64,000 nt of DNA from Arcobacter iocasae (GTDB lineage Bacteria; Campylobacterota; Campylobacteria; Campylobacterales; Arcobacteraceae): NCBI RefSeq assembly GCF_042214795.1, contig NZ_CP090177.1, positions 372,001 to 436,000 of the forward strand. Direction: 5' to 3'. The first letter of the stretch is position 1. Each line of letters starts with the position of its first letter. This document shows positions 9,010 to 17,244 of the stretch, in pieces. A program made the translations under genes and the position numbers. The notes below the pieces were generated by a model, which had not been told where the DNA came from, did not search any database, and was given only the letters and a program-made list of their open reading frames with translations.

Positions 9010-9885
9010 TTATTTATCAAATCTAGTTCTATAAGAACATTTTTGGCAAAGTTCTTCTACTACTATGCCTTTTTTAAATCCATCTTTTATATCATGTACT
9101 CTTTTTGATTTTAAAATATTTTCTAAACCATCTTCAAAAACATTTCCTAAATCTATACAGGCATCTTTATCCAAACAACAGGGGATGGCTGTTCCATTTG
9201 CTAATATTCCAAAATGAGAATCCAAACCATAACAAAACCCTTTATCAGATACAAAATCATTTTCCAAACTTGGCCACTCAAAATAATCGTCAAAATTGAA
9301 AAATATCTTTTTTGCAACTCTTATATTTTTTGGTTTTGCCACATAAAATTCATCAATATTTAAAGTCAAATCAAAGTATTCATAAGCCTTTTCAAAAACT
9401 TTTGTATTAAACTCTTTTGCACTTTTTTCTTCATCAAAATTCCAAATTCTCAAATTTATGAAAAATTCAACTTCTTTTTCCAAGGCATATTTACAAAAAT
9501 CAAAAATAGGAGTTAAATATTCATCTAAACTCTTTTTATGAGAGTTTCCATTATATGAATTAATTGAAAAGTTTATTTGTTTGATTGCACTATTACACAA
9601 TGCTTCAAATTGTTCTTCTTTTAAGTTATATGCAGTAGTTGTAAGATTAACTTTTAAACCATGTTTTTTACTTATATCTAAGTATTGATTTAGATTTGAC
9701 ACAACTAACGGATCACCAACTACATGGTATGCTAACTCTTTTGTAACATTTGAGAGTTCACTATTTATCTTTTCAAATTTATCTAAACTCATTGTAGTAT
9801 TTGGTAAGATTTTAGGGGGACAAAATGAACATTTTAAATTACAAATATTGGTTATTTCGATATGAACTTTTTTAAACTTTTTTAT
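9010..9885 (-). CDS. Radical SAM/SPASM domain protein with apparent ATA start
   Basis: The 291-residue reading frame only makes sense if translation starts at ATA (9883-9885). The 4Fe-4S motif CNLKCSFC (Cys15, Cys19, Cys22) is upstream of the first in-frame ATG (9792), and there is no ATG, GTG or TTG between that motif and the in-frame TAA at 9889-9891. AAAGG lies 6 bases before the ATA, an ideal ribosome-site distance, and the start MKKFKKVHIEITNICN is typical of the family. The C-terminal SPASM-like region has GLDSHFG, AIPCCLD and LCQKCSYR cysteines for an auxiliary cluster. The substrate is unknown. It probably forms an operon with the EI24 gene. A broken start or a sequencing error is the alternative. 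Confidence 0.8.
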   Translation of the reverse strand: MKKFKKVHIEITNICNLKCSFCPPKILPNTTMSLDKFEKINSELSNVTKELAYHVVGDPLVVSNLNQYLDISKKHGLKVNLTTTAYNLKEEQFEALCNSAIKQINFSINSYNGNSHKKSLDEYLTPIFDFCKYALEKEVEFFINLRIWNFDEEKSAKEFNTKVFEKAYEYFDLTLNIDEFYVAKPKNIRVAKKIFFNFDDYFEWPSLENDFVSDKGFCYGLDSHFGILANGTAIPCCLDKDACIDLGNVFEDGLENILKSKRVHDIKDGFKKGIVVEELCQKCSYRTRFDK

Positions 9886-9923
9886 GGTTTACCTTTAAAT
9901 TAATTATTGATTTAGTAATACAA

Positions 9924-9952
9924 TTGAGATATTATACACTATTTGATATAAT
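9924..9952 (+). promoter_or_regulatory. Near-consensus sigma-70 promoter of the DEAD-box helicase gene
   Basis: TTGAGA at 9924-9929 and a perfect TATAAT at 9947-9952 are separated by 17 bases. The predicted transcript starts near 9959 and has a leader of about 29 bases. The divergent radical SAM gene has its own candidate TATAAT on the minus strand at 9931-9936, inside this promoter, so the two would compete for polymerase. Confidence 0.7.
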
Positions 9953-9987
9953 CACACTTTTAAAATACAAAACTAAAAGGAATAGTT

Positions 9988-11298
9988 ATCAAAACTTTCA
10001 ACACAATAAAACTTTGTTCAGAAATTTTAAAAGCTCTTGAAGAAGAAGGTTATGAAACACCAACTGAAGTTCAAGAAAAAGTAATACCTGTATTACTTAA
10101 AAATAGTGATGTAATTGCAACTGCACAAAGTGGTACAGGTAAAACTGCTGCTTTTGTACTTCCTATTTTACAAAAACTTTTTGAAACAAAAGATAATGAT
10201 TCTACAAAAAAAAGAGTTCTTAGAAGTTTGATTTTAGTTCCTACAAGAGAATTAGCAAAACAAATAGAAAAAAGCATCTCTCACTATGGAAGATATTTAG
10301 ATATAAAACAAACTATTGTTGTGGGAGGATTAAGTCATAAAGAGCAAATAAGAAAAATAAATGCTGGAATTGATGTCCTTGTTGCAACACCTGGAAGACT
10401 ACTTGACCATATAAAAACAAAATCTGTAAACTTAGCAAGTATCAACAATATAGTTCTTGATGAAGCTGATACTATGCTTGAAATGGGATTTCTAAAAGAT
10501 ATTGAACTTATCTTCTCAGAATGTGCAAAAACAAGACATATTGGAATGTTCTCTGCAACTATCAATCAAAATATAAAAAAACTTGCAAAAGAGTTTTTAC
10601 ATAAACCTGTTGTAATAGAAGTTTCTTCTCAAAGATCAAGTGTAGAAATAATCGACCAACAAATATATCTAATGGATGAAGACAAAAAAATAGAGTTTTT
10701 ATCATATCTAATTGGTTCAGAAAACTGGGAGCAAGTTTTAGTATTCGTAAATACTAAAGCAAAAGCAGATGAGATAACAAAACAGTTTACTTTAGATGGA
10801 CTAAAAACAGCTTGTATCCATGGGGATATAAAACAACCAGTTCGAGCAAGAGCCTTAGAAGGTTTTAAAGCTAAGACTTTAAGGGTACTTGTAGCAACTG
10901 ATATTGCAGCAAGAGGAATTGATATAGAACTATTGCCAAATGTAGTGAATTTTGAACTACCTGAAACAACAGTTGATTATACACATAGAATAGGAAGAAC
11001 AGGACGAGCTGGAAACCCAGGAGTTGCCACAACACTATTATGTGTAAAAGAGTACTTACAAATGGCAGAAATAGAAAAAGAGCTAATAATCAATATACCA
11101 AGACTTACACATGATGAATATGAATTAAATGAAAAACAACCAAGAGTTGCAAGATTTAAGACACAATCACTTAGTCAAAAAAAGGGTTTAAGAGATAATA
11201 AAAATAAAAAACCTAAAGATAAAGCTCAGTTACCAAAAAAAGCAGCAAAAAAGAAAAAAACAACAAAAAGAGACGCAAATAGGACGTTTGGGAGATAA
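9988..11298 (+). CDS. DEAD-box RNA helicase with apparent ATC start
   Basis: The 436-residue helicase has Q motif (Phe4, Gln29), motif I AQSGTGKT with Lys52, PTRELA, VLDEAD, FSAT, and in the second RecA domain ARGID and HRIGRTGRAG, then a Lys-rich tail of about 50 residues. The first in-frame ATG (10228) is after motif I, so it cannot be the true start. An in-frame TAA lies at 9961-9963 and no ATG, GTG or TTG follows before the Q motif. ATC at 9988 is 7 bases after AAAAGG and gives the usual N-terminus, MKTFNTIKLC. It unwinds RNA, probably in ribosome assembly or mRNA decay at low temperature. Confidence 0.85.
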   Translation: MKTFNTIKLCSEILKALEEEGYETPTEVQEKVIPVLLKNSDVIATAQSGTGKTAAFVLPILQKLFETKDNDSTKKRVLRSLILVPTRELAKQIEKSISHYGRYLDIKQTIVVGGLSHKEQIRKINAGIDVLVATPGRLLDHIKTKSVNLASINNIVLDEADTMLEMGFLKDIELIFSECAKTRHIGMFSATINQNIKKLAKEFLHKPVVIEVSSQRSSVEIIDQQIYLMDEDKKIEFLSYLIGSENWEQVLVFVNTKAKADEITKQFTLDGLKTACIHGDIKQPVRARALEGFKAKTLRVLVATDIAARGIDIELLPNVVNFELPETTVDYTHRIGRTGRAGNPGVATTLLCVKEYLQMAEIEKELIINIPRLTHDEYELNEKQPRVARFKTQSLSQKKGLRDNKNKKPKDKAQLPKKAAKKKKTTKRDANRTFGR

Positions 11299-11301
11299 AA
11301 T

Positions 11302-11631
11302 ATGATGGATATGATTTTAAATGAAAATGATTTAGTAGTAGGTGCAAGTTTTGAAAATGGAACAATTCAAGACTATGTTGATGAGGCAAATACTTATGGA
11401 CTAATAAGAATAGAAGATACTACTGTAAATTGGTTTTTACATAATCAAGATGATGCAAGTGATGAGATGCAAGAATTATATGAAAAAGTAACTGCTAGTG
11501 AAAATCATTTTATCAAAAATGATTTTGGTGAAGAGGTTGTACTTTTTGATAAAAAAGGAACTGTTTCATTTGAAGATTTTATTGAAAAAATAGATGAATA
11601 CTTGGATGTTGAATTAGTAAATGCTTTATAG
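11302..11631 (+). CDS. Hypothetical acidic protein, 109 residues
   Basis: I do not recognise this small, strongly acidic protein. It has no signal peptide or membrane segment and is predicted to be a cytoplasmic alpha/beta protein. It starts three bases after the helicase stop and has a GGGAG ribosome site inside the helicase 3' end, so it is probably cotranscribed with the helicase. Two alternative in-frame ATGs occur within the first four codons. No cysteine or metal motif is visible. Confidence 0.7.
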   Translation: MMDMILNENDLVVGASFENGTIQDYVDEANTYGLIRIEDTTVNWFLHNQDDASDEMQELYEKVTASENHFIKNDFGEEVVLFDKKGTVSFEDFIEKIDEYLDVELVNAL

Positions 11632-11643
11632 CAATTTACTAAT

Positions 11644-12162
11644 TTAAATTTTCATTCTTTTTAATATCTCAAAAGTTTTACTAACATCATAAGTAGCACT
11701 GTGATGTTTACTTTCATCAAACTCAATACCATAATAAAAACACACTTCATCTAAAGTTGGATTTTTAATTTTGGCATTTTTATTTAAAGCTTTTACAATA
11801 TGCTTATTCTCTTTCATTGTACAAATATGATTTTTAAAATTTACAATTTGTCTTAAATGACGAAGCTCAAAACTAATATTGTGAGCAACCAGTGTTTCTG
11901 CTCCACCACAAAACTCTACAAACTCTTCATCTTCTTTGAAATAAGATGCATAAGAAGAATTTTGTCTTATTTTTAATATAGCTTCAGGGGTAAGTTTATG
12001 AACCTCATAAGAGTATGGATTTACAGGATAACGAGAGAGATAATATCTGTGAAACTTATCACGAACTATATATTCTCCATTTACTACCTCTAATTTTACA
12101 GCTGCTGCTTCTATAACATCATATTCGTTATGGCTATTTGTTTCAAAGTCTAAAATTATCAT
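11644..12162 (-). CDS. DEDDh-type 3'-5' exonuclease (DnaQ/RNase T superfamily)
   Basis: This 172-residue single-domain exonuclease has Exo I DFET (Asp5, Glu7) and Exo III H-x4-D (His154, Asp159 in HSATYD). In Exo II, normally N-x2-F-D, the sequence is AHNISFELRHL, so Glu99 stands where the second metal-binding Asp is expected. Glutamate may still bind metal, but activity is less certain. It starts inside the stop of the GGDEF-EAL gene (ATGA overlap at 12159-12162) and is the last gene of the receptor operon. DNA or RNA specificity cannot be told. Confidence 0.8.
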   Translation of the reverse strand: MIILDFETNSHNEYDVIEAAAVKLEVVNGEYIVRDKFHRYYLSRYPVNPYSYEVHKLTPEAILKIRQNSSYASYFKEDEEFVEFCGGAETLVAHNISFELRHLRQIVNFKNHICTMKENKHIVKALNKNAKIKNPTLDEVCFYYGIEFDESKHHSATYDVSKTFEILKRMKI

Positions 12163-14078
12163 CTAACAACTAAATCTTTTGTTTCAAAAGAAGAAGGAAT
12201 AGAGAAATAAAAACCTTGAGAGTATTCTATTCCTAAAGACTCTATTTTATCAAAAATCTCTTTGCTACTAACATATTCAACTATTACTTTTATATTGGCT
12301 TCTTTTGCAAAGGCTACAATACTTTTTACCAATAAAAAGGATACATCATCTTCAAGTATTCGTTTAATAATATTTCCATCAATTTTTATATAATCAGTTT
12401 TTATTTCAGTAAGATAAATAAAGTTTGAATATCCACTTCCAAAATCATCTATATAAATCTTATATCCCAACTCTTTTAACATAGATAGGTTTTCTTTTGC
12501 ATCAAGACAAGTCATAATATCTTCATTTTCAACTAACTCTAAACCCAACCTGTTTGATACGCTTCTATCTTCTGCATAAGTTATTAAAATACTTAAAATA
12601 GAATCGTTTATTATATCTTGGGGATTTAGATTAACATTGATTTTAATCTTTTCATCTTCTAAAAGTCTTTTATAACAAATATCTAAAACACATTTTGTAA
12701 TATTTCTTAAAATAAATGTACCACGAATAGCAGGTAAAATCTTATCAGGGGTAATTATTGTCCCATCTTTATCTACTATTCTTAAAAGTGCTTCATAGTG
12801 TGATATCTCTTTTGTATTTGTATCAACAATCCCTTGATAAAAACAAATTACCCTATTCTCATCCATTGCCTCATTTATTTCACTTATAGATAGACAATTA
12901 GCGATTTGATCTTCATTTTCATCATAAATTTCAATCGTATTTCTACCTTTGTTTTTTGCACTATATAAAGCGATATCTGCTAACTTGAAGGCCTCTGAAA
13001 AAGTTTTTGATTTAAAAGGTACAAGATTGACCCCAATAGAAACAGTAATATTAATATAGTTTTCATTATTGATATAAAACTTATTCTTTTGAATATTTTT
13101 GTAAATTCGTTCTATTACATTTAAAGCATTTGCATGCTCATTTCTTGTAGCTTTTGCTAAAATAACAAACTCTTCCCCTCCATACCGAATAACTATATCA
13201 TCCTTATTTCTTGTAGATTTTAAAATAATTCTTGCAACATCTTTTAGTATTCTATCACCAACATCATGCCCATAAGTATCATTAACTCTTTTAAAGAAAT
13301 CTATATCAAGGGTAGCTAAAATATAATCATTTAAATTTATAAAATCTTCAGATTCTTGTAAATAGTTTCTATTGTAAACATTTGTTAGTTTATCAATATA
13401 AACTACTTTTTTCATAACACTATATTTAAATGTTTGAATAATTAAGATAATTAAAAAAATAAAAGTAATAAGAATAATTCCTATAATTACATTTTTAATT
13501 ACAGTAATCATCTCATTAATATCTTCTATTTTATTGATTGAGAAATCCATTGCCAAAACAAGTTTTACTTCCCCTTTTTGCATAATAGGAACAAGATAAG
13601 TAATCGATAGTTCATGTAAAAGCCTATGCATTATTAGTTGGGGTTCTTTGGTCTTATATAAATTAAACCACTTTTCACTTTCCACATCAAATTTTTGATT
13701 TAAAACAGCTTTTTCTTCAGGCTTTGAAGCATCAACTAAAAACCTAAATATACCTTTTTCATCTCTATATAAGACATATGCATATTTTATATTCTTTGTT
13801 AAAAGTATCTTTAAGTGATTTTCTATTGTCTTTTGTAGAGCTGGGTCTTTTTCTATATCTTTAACATAATCTTCACTATTAATTAAAAGTTTTCCTATAG
13901 AAGTAGCATCATTTTTAGCAATAGATATAACATCAAAAATTGAGATATCAATCATCTTTTTTTCAACTCTTTTTTCTAATAGGGTAATTCCATATAAAAG
14001 TAAAAGTAAAAGAGAAGAGATAAATGCAGTTAAAAATATAATTCGTAAAGGATTTCTTATAAATAATTTATCTTTCAT
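12159..14078 (-). CDS. Membrane GGDEF-EAL cyclic-di-GMP protein
   Basis: From the ATG at 14078, which has GGAAG upstream, the protein has 639 residues; an in-frame ATG eight codons earlier is possible. A membrane segment near the N-terminus, a periplasmic domain of about 150 residues and a second membrane segment lead to a GGDEF domain with intact RYGGEEF and then an EAL domain with YEALLRI, the NLNPQD and ELVENED metal-site blocks, IDDFGSG and the catalytic lysine in YIKIDG. Both synthesis and hydrolysis of c-di-GMP look possible. It follows a small periplasmic protein gene with an 11-base overlap and a TonB-type receptor, suggesting that the periplasmic domain receives a signal from them. 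Confidence 0.93.
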   Translation of the reverse strand: MKDKLFIRNPLRIIFLTAFISSLLLLLLYGITLLEKRVEKKMIDISIFDVISIAKNDATSIGKLLINSEDYVKDIEKDPALQKTIENHLKILLTKNIKYAYVLYRDEKGIFRFLVDASKPEEKAVLNQKFDVESEKWFNLYKTKEPQLIMHRLLHELSITYLVPIMQKGEVKLVLAMDFSINKIEDINEMITVIKNVIIGIILITFIFLIILIIQTFKYSVMKKVVYIDKLTNVYNRNYLQESEDFINLNDYILATLDIDFFKRVNDTYGHDVGDRILKDVARIILKSTRNKDDIVIRYGGEEFVILAKATRNEHANALNVIERIYKNIQKNKFYINNENYINITVSIGVNLVPFKSKTFSEAFKLADIALYSAKNKGRNTIEIYDENEDQIANCLSISEINEAMDENRVICFYQGIVDTNTKEISHYEALLRIVDKDGTIITPDKILPAIRGTFILRNITKCVLDICYKRLLEDEKIKINVNLNPQDIINDSILSILITYAEDRSVSNRLGLELVENEDIMTCLDAKENLSMLKELGYKIYIDDFGSGYSNFIYLTEIKTDYIKIDGNIIKRILEDDVSFLLVKSIVAFAKEANIKVIVEYVSSKEIFDKIESLGIEYSQGFYFSIPSSFETKDLVVR

Positions 14079-14535
14079 CAAAATCTTCCACAAATTGGTC
14101 ATAGTTTTTTGGTAATTTAATATGTCTTTTCTTTAATCTTGTTTTTATAAATACAATATTTGGTCTACTTTTATTCCAGAAAAATGCTCCAAAGAACTTT
14201 TTATCAGAAAGTAACTTTCTATAATTATTAGTAAAAAATAATTTATTTTCTGCTGAACAGTTAGTAATATTTCCCATATTATTTTTAACAAAAACAAAAT
14301 TAGATTCTTCACAAGTATTAGTTAAAATAAAATATTTAGAATAAACCTTTTTTTCCACACTAGTAATATTTGGAATAAAAAGCTTAATATTTTCTCTTAA
14401 AGAACTATTTGCTATTTTTGCAATAATTTTTGCCTCTAAATCAATCTCTTTGTCATATTTATTCACTAAAAAAGTATATTGTGAAGAAGAGAATGAAAAT
14501 GATATAAGGATAAGTATTAGTACTAGTGTTTTCAT
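14068..14535 (-). CDS. Small periplasmic protein, YfiR-like by context
   Basis: The 155-residue protein begins with a signal peptide (hydrophobic 3-16). The ATG at 14535 overlaps the receptor stop as TAATG; a GTG four codons earlier is less likely. The mature part has two cysteines (about 75 and 94) and a conserved-looking end, GAFFWNKSRPNIVF followed by KLPKNY. I do not recognise a named domain with certainty. Its place between an outer-membrane receptor and a membrane diguanylate cyclase resembles YfiR (DUF4154) proteins, which bind the periplasmic domain of such cyclases. That role is inferred from order and size only. Confidence 0.6.
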   Translation of the reverse strand: MKTLVLILILISFSFSSSQYTFLVNKYDKEIDLEAKIIAKIANSSLRENIKLFIPNITSVEKKVYSKYFILTNTCEESNFVFVKNNMGNITNCSAENKLFFTNNYRKLLSDKKFFGAFFWNKSRPNIVFIKTRLKKRHIKLPKNYDQFVEDFDER

Positions 14536-16430
14536 TAGAATACCCACTTCAATGTCATAGTAACACTTCTACCATAATCTTTAAGTGCAAAGTCTTTTTT
14601 TGTACTTGCATCATAGAAAAGAGATTGTGTTGATTTATTGAAAATATTCTCACCTTTTAAACTTAGACTTAAATTTTTAGTTACATTGTAAGTACTACCA
14701 ATACTTACATCATATGCACTACCAACATGAACATCTTTATAGTTATATGCACTTTTATAGTTTAATAAAGTAAAATACTCAAACTTCTCATACTCTCCCA
14801 TGTACTTAATATATCCACCACTTTGTGAATTATTAGCAATCTCACTCAAACTTGTTAAATAATAATTAAGTTTTAATTTATCTTGATTTTCGAAATTATA
14901 CTCATAATCAAATATCCAACCATCAGTTGTAATCTTATGATCAACATTAACAAAACCAACAGATGATAAATATATAAAATCCCTTATAGTAACATGGTCA
15001 TAGGTTATTCCAAACTTTGAGTTATCTGTAGTAAAGACACCCTCAAGGGTATAAAATCTATACTTTTGATCTTTTAACTCTTTTTTTACAGGCAAAGCAA
15101 AATCAACACTATAAAAATCTTGGGGTACAGTTGTTATTGTATAAAAACTTTTTAGACCAAAATTTTTATAAGGTGTATAAATAGTTCCTATTCTATAATT
15201 ACTATTTGTAGAATCTTTTAAAAAACCCTTTCTTTTATATTTATCATATTTTGCATTTCCTATAATTATTAAATCATCTTTAATTTTATAGTCATCTTGA
15301 AATAACAGTGAATAAACACTCTCTTCATTAAAATCATTAAAAGCTCCCACATCAATAGAAGTATTTGAATTAATAAGAGTTCTATTATTTATCTTATACT
15401 TTTTATTTTCCATGCTTAATGCAGCTAAAAAATTATTATCTTTATATTCGAATGTTTTTGATAAATATGCATTTGTCTTTGTTAAATCCATATCTTCATC
15501 ATATTTTGTAATATTTTGTGTTGAAGAAAAAAGATAAGGAATAAGCGTAATTTTTTCGTCATTTTCTTCATTATATTTTCTATTATTTTTCCCAAATGCA
15601 AAATTTAGTTTTATTGATTTATCATCTAAAAAATACTTACTTACATCAAAAAAATAGTCTTTTGAATATATCTCTCCACTATTTGGAGTTACATCTTTTG
15701 AATATCCCATATAATTATCTTTTGTTAAATCACTATATCCAACATTGATACTTGTAGTTTCATTCTTTATATCTAAATAAAGATATCTTCTATGAGAATC
15801 ATTTGAAAGTTTTCTACCCTCATAATCAGCTTTATCTCTTATTTTTGTATTATTTAAATATATTAAATATGACCAATCAGTACCTACTTGAGATGAATAG
15901 GTAAATCCATTTGAATTAGTATGATTATTGGAAATTCTTGAAGTTACTTCAGCAGCATTTTCTTTTTCAGGGTCTTTTGTATAAAGTCTAATAAAATATA
16001 TACCACTATCATTTCCAAGTGAAAAAGAGCTTTGTCCATAATATATTTCAACATGGTCAATAAAATCTAATGGTAAATCACCCCAAGTTATAAATGGTGA
16101 TTTTGTTTGAGCTGAACTTATTTCATGGTCATTAATAAAAAATCTAAAAAATCCACTAACATTTGTTTTACTACCAGCTAAGGATGGATTAGCCACTCCA
16201 TATCTATTTCTATTTAGTGTAAAAAGAGGAAGTTCTTTTAAAATATCGCTTAACTTATGATATTGCATAAGTTTCATTTCTTTTTGTGAATAAATACGAA
16301 TATGTCCCATTTTTTCATCTACGGTTTGCAGTGAATTTTCAGCGGTTTTTTCATATTGGTCAAGTAAAGACTCTAAGGTACTTGAAAATAGTGTTGAAAG
16401 AAATAAAAAAAGTAATAATAATATTTTCAT
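14535..16430 (-). CDS. TonB-dependent receptor-like outer-membrane protein
   Basis: The 631-residue protein has a signal peptide (1-17), a plug domain at about 45-160 (LSDILKELPLF, HVEIYYGQSSFSLGNDSG) and a beta-barrel rich in alternating aromatic segments that ends in the outer-membrane signature MTLKWVF with C-terminal Phe. No clear TonB box is visible before the plug. It heads an operon with a periplasmic protein, a GGDEF-EAL protein and an exonuclease, with start/stop overlaps between all four. It is therefore more likely a signalling receptor than a plain importer. The ligand is unknown. At 631 residues it is at the short end for TonB receptors. Confidence 0.82.
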   Translation of the reverse strand: MKILLLLFLFLSTLFSSTLESLLDQYEKTAENSLQTVDEKMGHIRIYSQKEMKLMQYHKLSDILKELPLFTLNRNRYGVANPSLAGSKTNVSGFFRFFINDHEISSAQTKSPFITWGDLPLDFIDHVEIYYGQSSFSLGNDSGIYFIRLYTKDPEKENAAEVTSRISNNHTNSNGFTYSSQVGTDWSYLIYLNNTKIRDKADYEGRKLSNDSHRRYLYLDIKNETTSINVGYSDLTKDNYMGYSKDVTPNSGEIYSKDYFFDVSKYFLDDKSIKLNFAFGKNNRKYNEENDEKITLIPYLFSSTQNITKYDEDMDLTKTNAYLSKTFEYKDNNFLAALSMENKKYKINNRTLINSNTSIDVGAFNDFNEESVYSLLFQDDYKIKDDLIIIGNAKYDKYKRKGFLKDSTNSNYRIGTIYTPYKNFGLKSFYTITTVPQDFYSVDFALPVKKELKDQKYRFYTLEGVFTTDNSKFGITYDHVTIRDFIYLSSVGFVNVDHKITTDGWIFDYEYNFENQDKLKLNYYLTSLSEIANNSQSGGYIKYMGEYEKFEYFTLLNYKSAYNYKDVHVGSAYDVSIGSTYNVTKNLSLSLKGENIFNKSTQSLFYDASTKKDFALKDYGRSVTMTLKWVF

Positions 16431-16613
16431 CTAATCCCTAGTTTTGTACTCATATGCTCATTTAAAGCCAAATTTTAGCTAAAATAAATTTAATTGTTTA
16501 TTTAAAACAAAGAATGTTGCATAATATGAAACTAGAAATAATTAGTTTCATTTTAAATTCTATATTAAAACTTTATGCTATATGATTTATCAATAACAAA
16601 AAGGAGAAATATT

Positions 16614-17177
16614 ATGTCAAAAAAAATATTGATTATTGCTGGGGATTTTGTTGAAGATTATGAGTTAATGGTACCATTCCAAGCTCTTTTGATGGTAGGA
16701 CACACTGTTGATGTTATTTGTCCAGATAAAAAAGCAGGTGATCAAATAAAAACTGCAATTCATGATTTTGAAGGTGATCAAACTTATACTGAAAAACCAG
16801 GTCATAAATTTACATTAAATGCCTCTTTTGATGAGATAGATGAAAATAGTTATGATGCACTTCTAATCCCAGGAGGAAGAGCTCCTGAATACATCAGATT
16901 GTATCCTAGGGTTTTAGAAATAGTTCAAAACTTCAATTCAAAAAATAAACCAATTGCTTCTGTTTGTCATGGTATTCAAGTATTAGTTGCTGCTGGGATA
17001 GTCAAAGATAGAACTTGCTCTTGTTATCCAGCTTGTGCACCAGACCTTACTACAAATGGAGGAACATGGGCTGATATTGGCTTTGAAGATGCTATTGTTG
17101 AAGGAAACTTAGTAACAGCTGCTGCATGGCCAGCTCATCCTAAATGGCTTGCAAAATTCAATGAACTTCTAGCTTAA
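16614..17177 (+). CDS. DJ-1/PfpI family protein
   Basis: From the ATG at 16614, preceded by a strong AAAAAGGAG site, the protein has 187 residues; an upstream in-frame ATG at 16575 lacks such a site. It is a single flavodoxin-like DJ-1/PfpI domain with the nucleophile-elbow cysteine in SVCHGIQ (Cys118, His119), the conserved acid near DYE (15-17) and the LLIPGGRAPEY block. Family members act as deglycases, chaperones or amidases in the cytoplasm. It is monocistronic: a terminator directly follows. An IclR regulator gene comes next on the same strand but has its own promoter. Confidence 0.9.
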   Translation: MSKKILIIAGDFVEDYELMVPFQALLMVGHTVDVICPDKKAGDQIKTAIHDFEGDQTYTEKPGHKFTLNASFDEIDENSYDALLIPGGRAPEYIRLYPRVLEIVQNFNSKNKPIASVCHGIQVLVAAGIVKDRTCSCYPACAPDLTTNGGTWADIGFEDAIVEGNLVTAAAWPAHPKWLAKFNELLA

Positions 17178-17183
17178 ATTTTA

Positions 17184-17217
17184 AAATAACAGAACTACTA
17201 AAAAAGTTCTGTTATTT
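17184..17217 (+). terminator. Intrinsic terminator after the PfpI gene
   Basis: AAATAACAGAACT at 17184-17196 pairs with 17205-17217 around an 8-base loop. The 3' side has only a short T-run. A TATAAT at 17220-17225, the likely -10 of the IclR gene, starts three bases after the stem, so the stem and that promoter share DNA. Confidence 0.7.
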
Positions 17218-17244
17218 GATATAATAAACAAAAAGAGTTTTATT

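Noticed and set aside
9010..9792. Radical SAM gene starting at the ATG at 9792
   Set aside because: This would remove the CxxxCxxC cluster motif, which is in frame just upstream.
10228..11298. DEAD-box helicase starting at the ATG at 10228
   Set aside because: This would remove the Q motif and Walker A, both of which are intact in frame upstream.
14079..14102. Eight extra N-terminal codons of the GGDEF-EAL gene
   Set aside because: The ATG at 14078 has a GGAAG site and a shorter overlap, while the one at 14102 has none.
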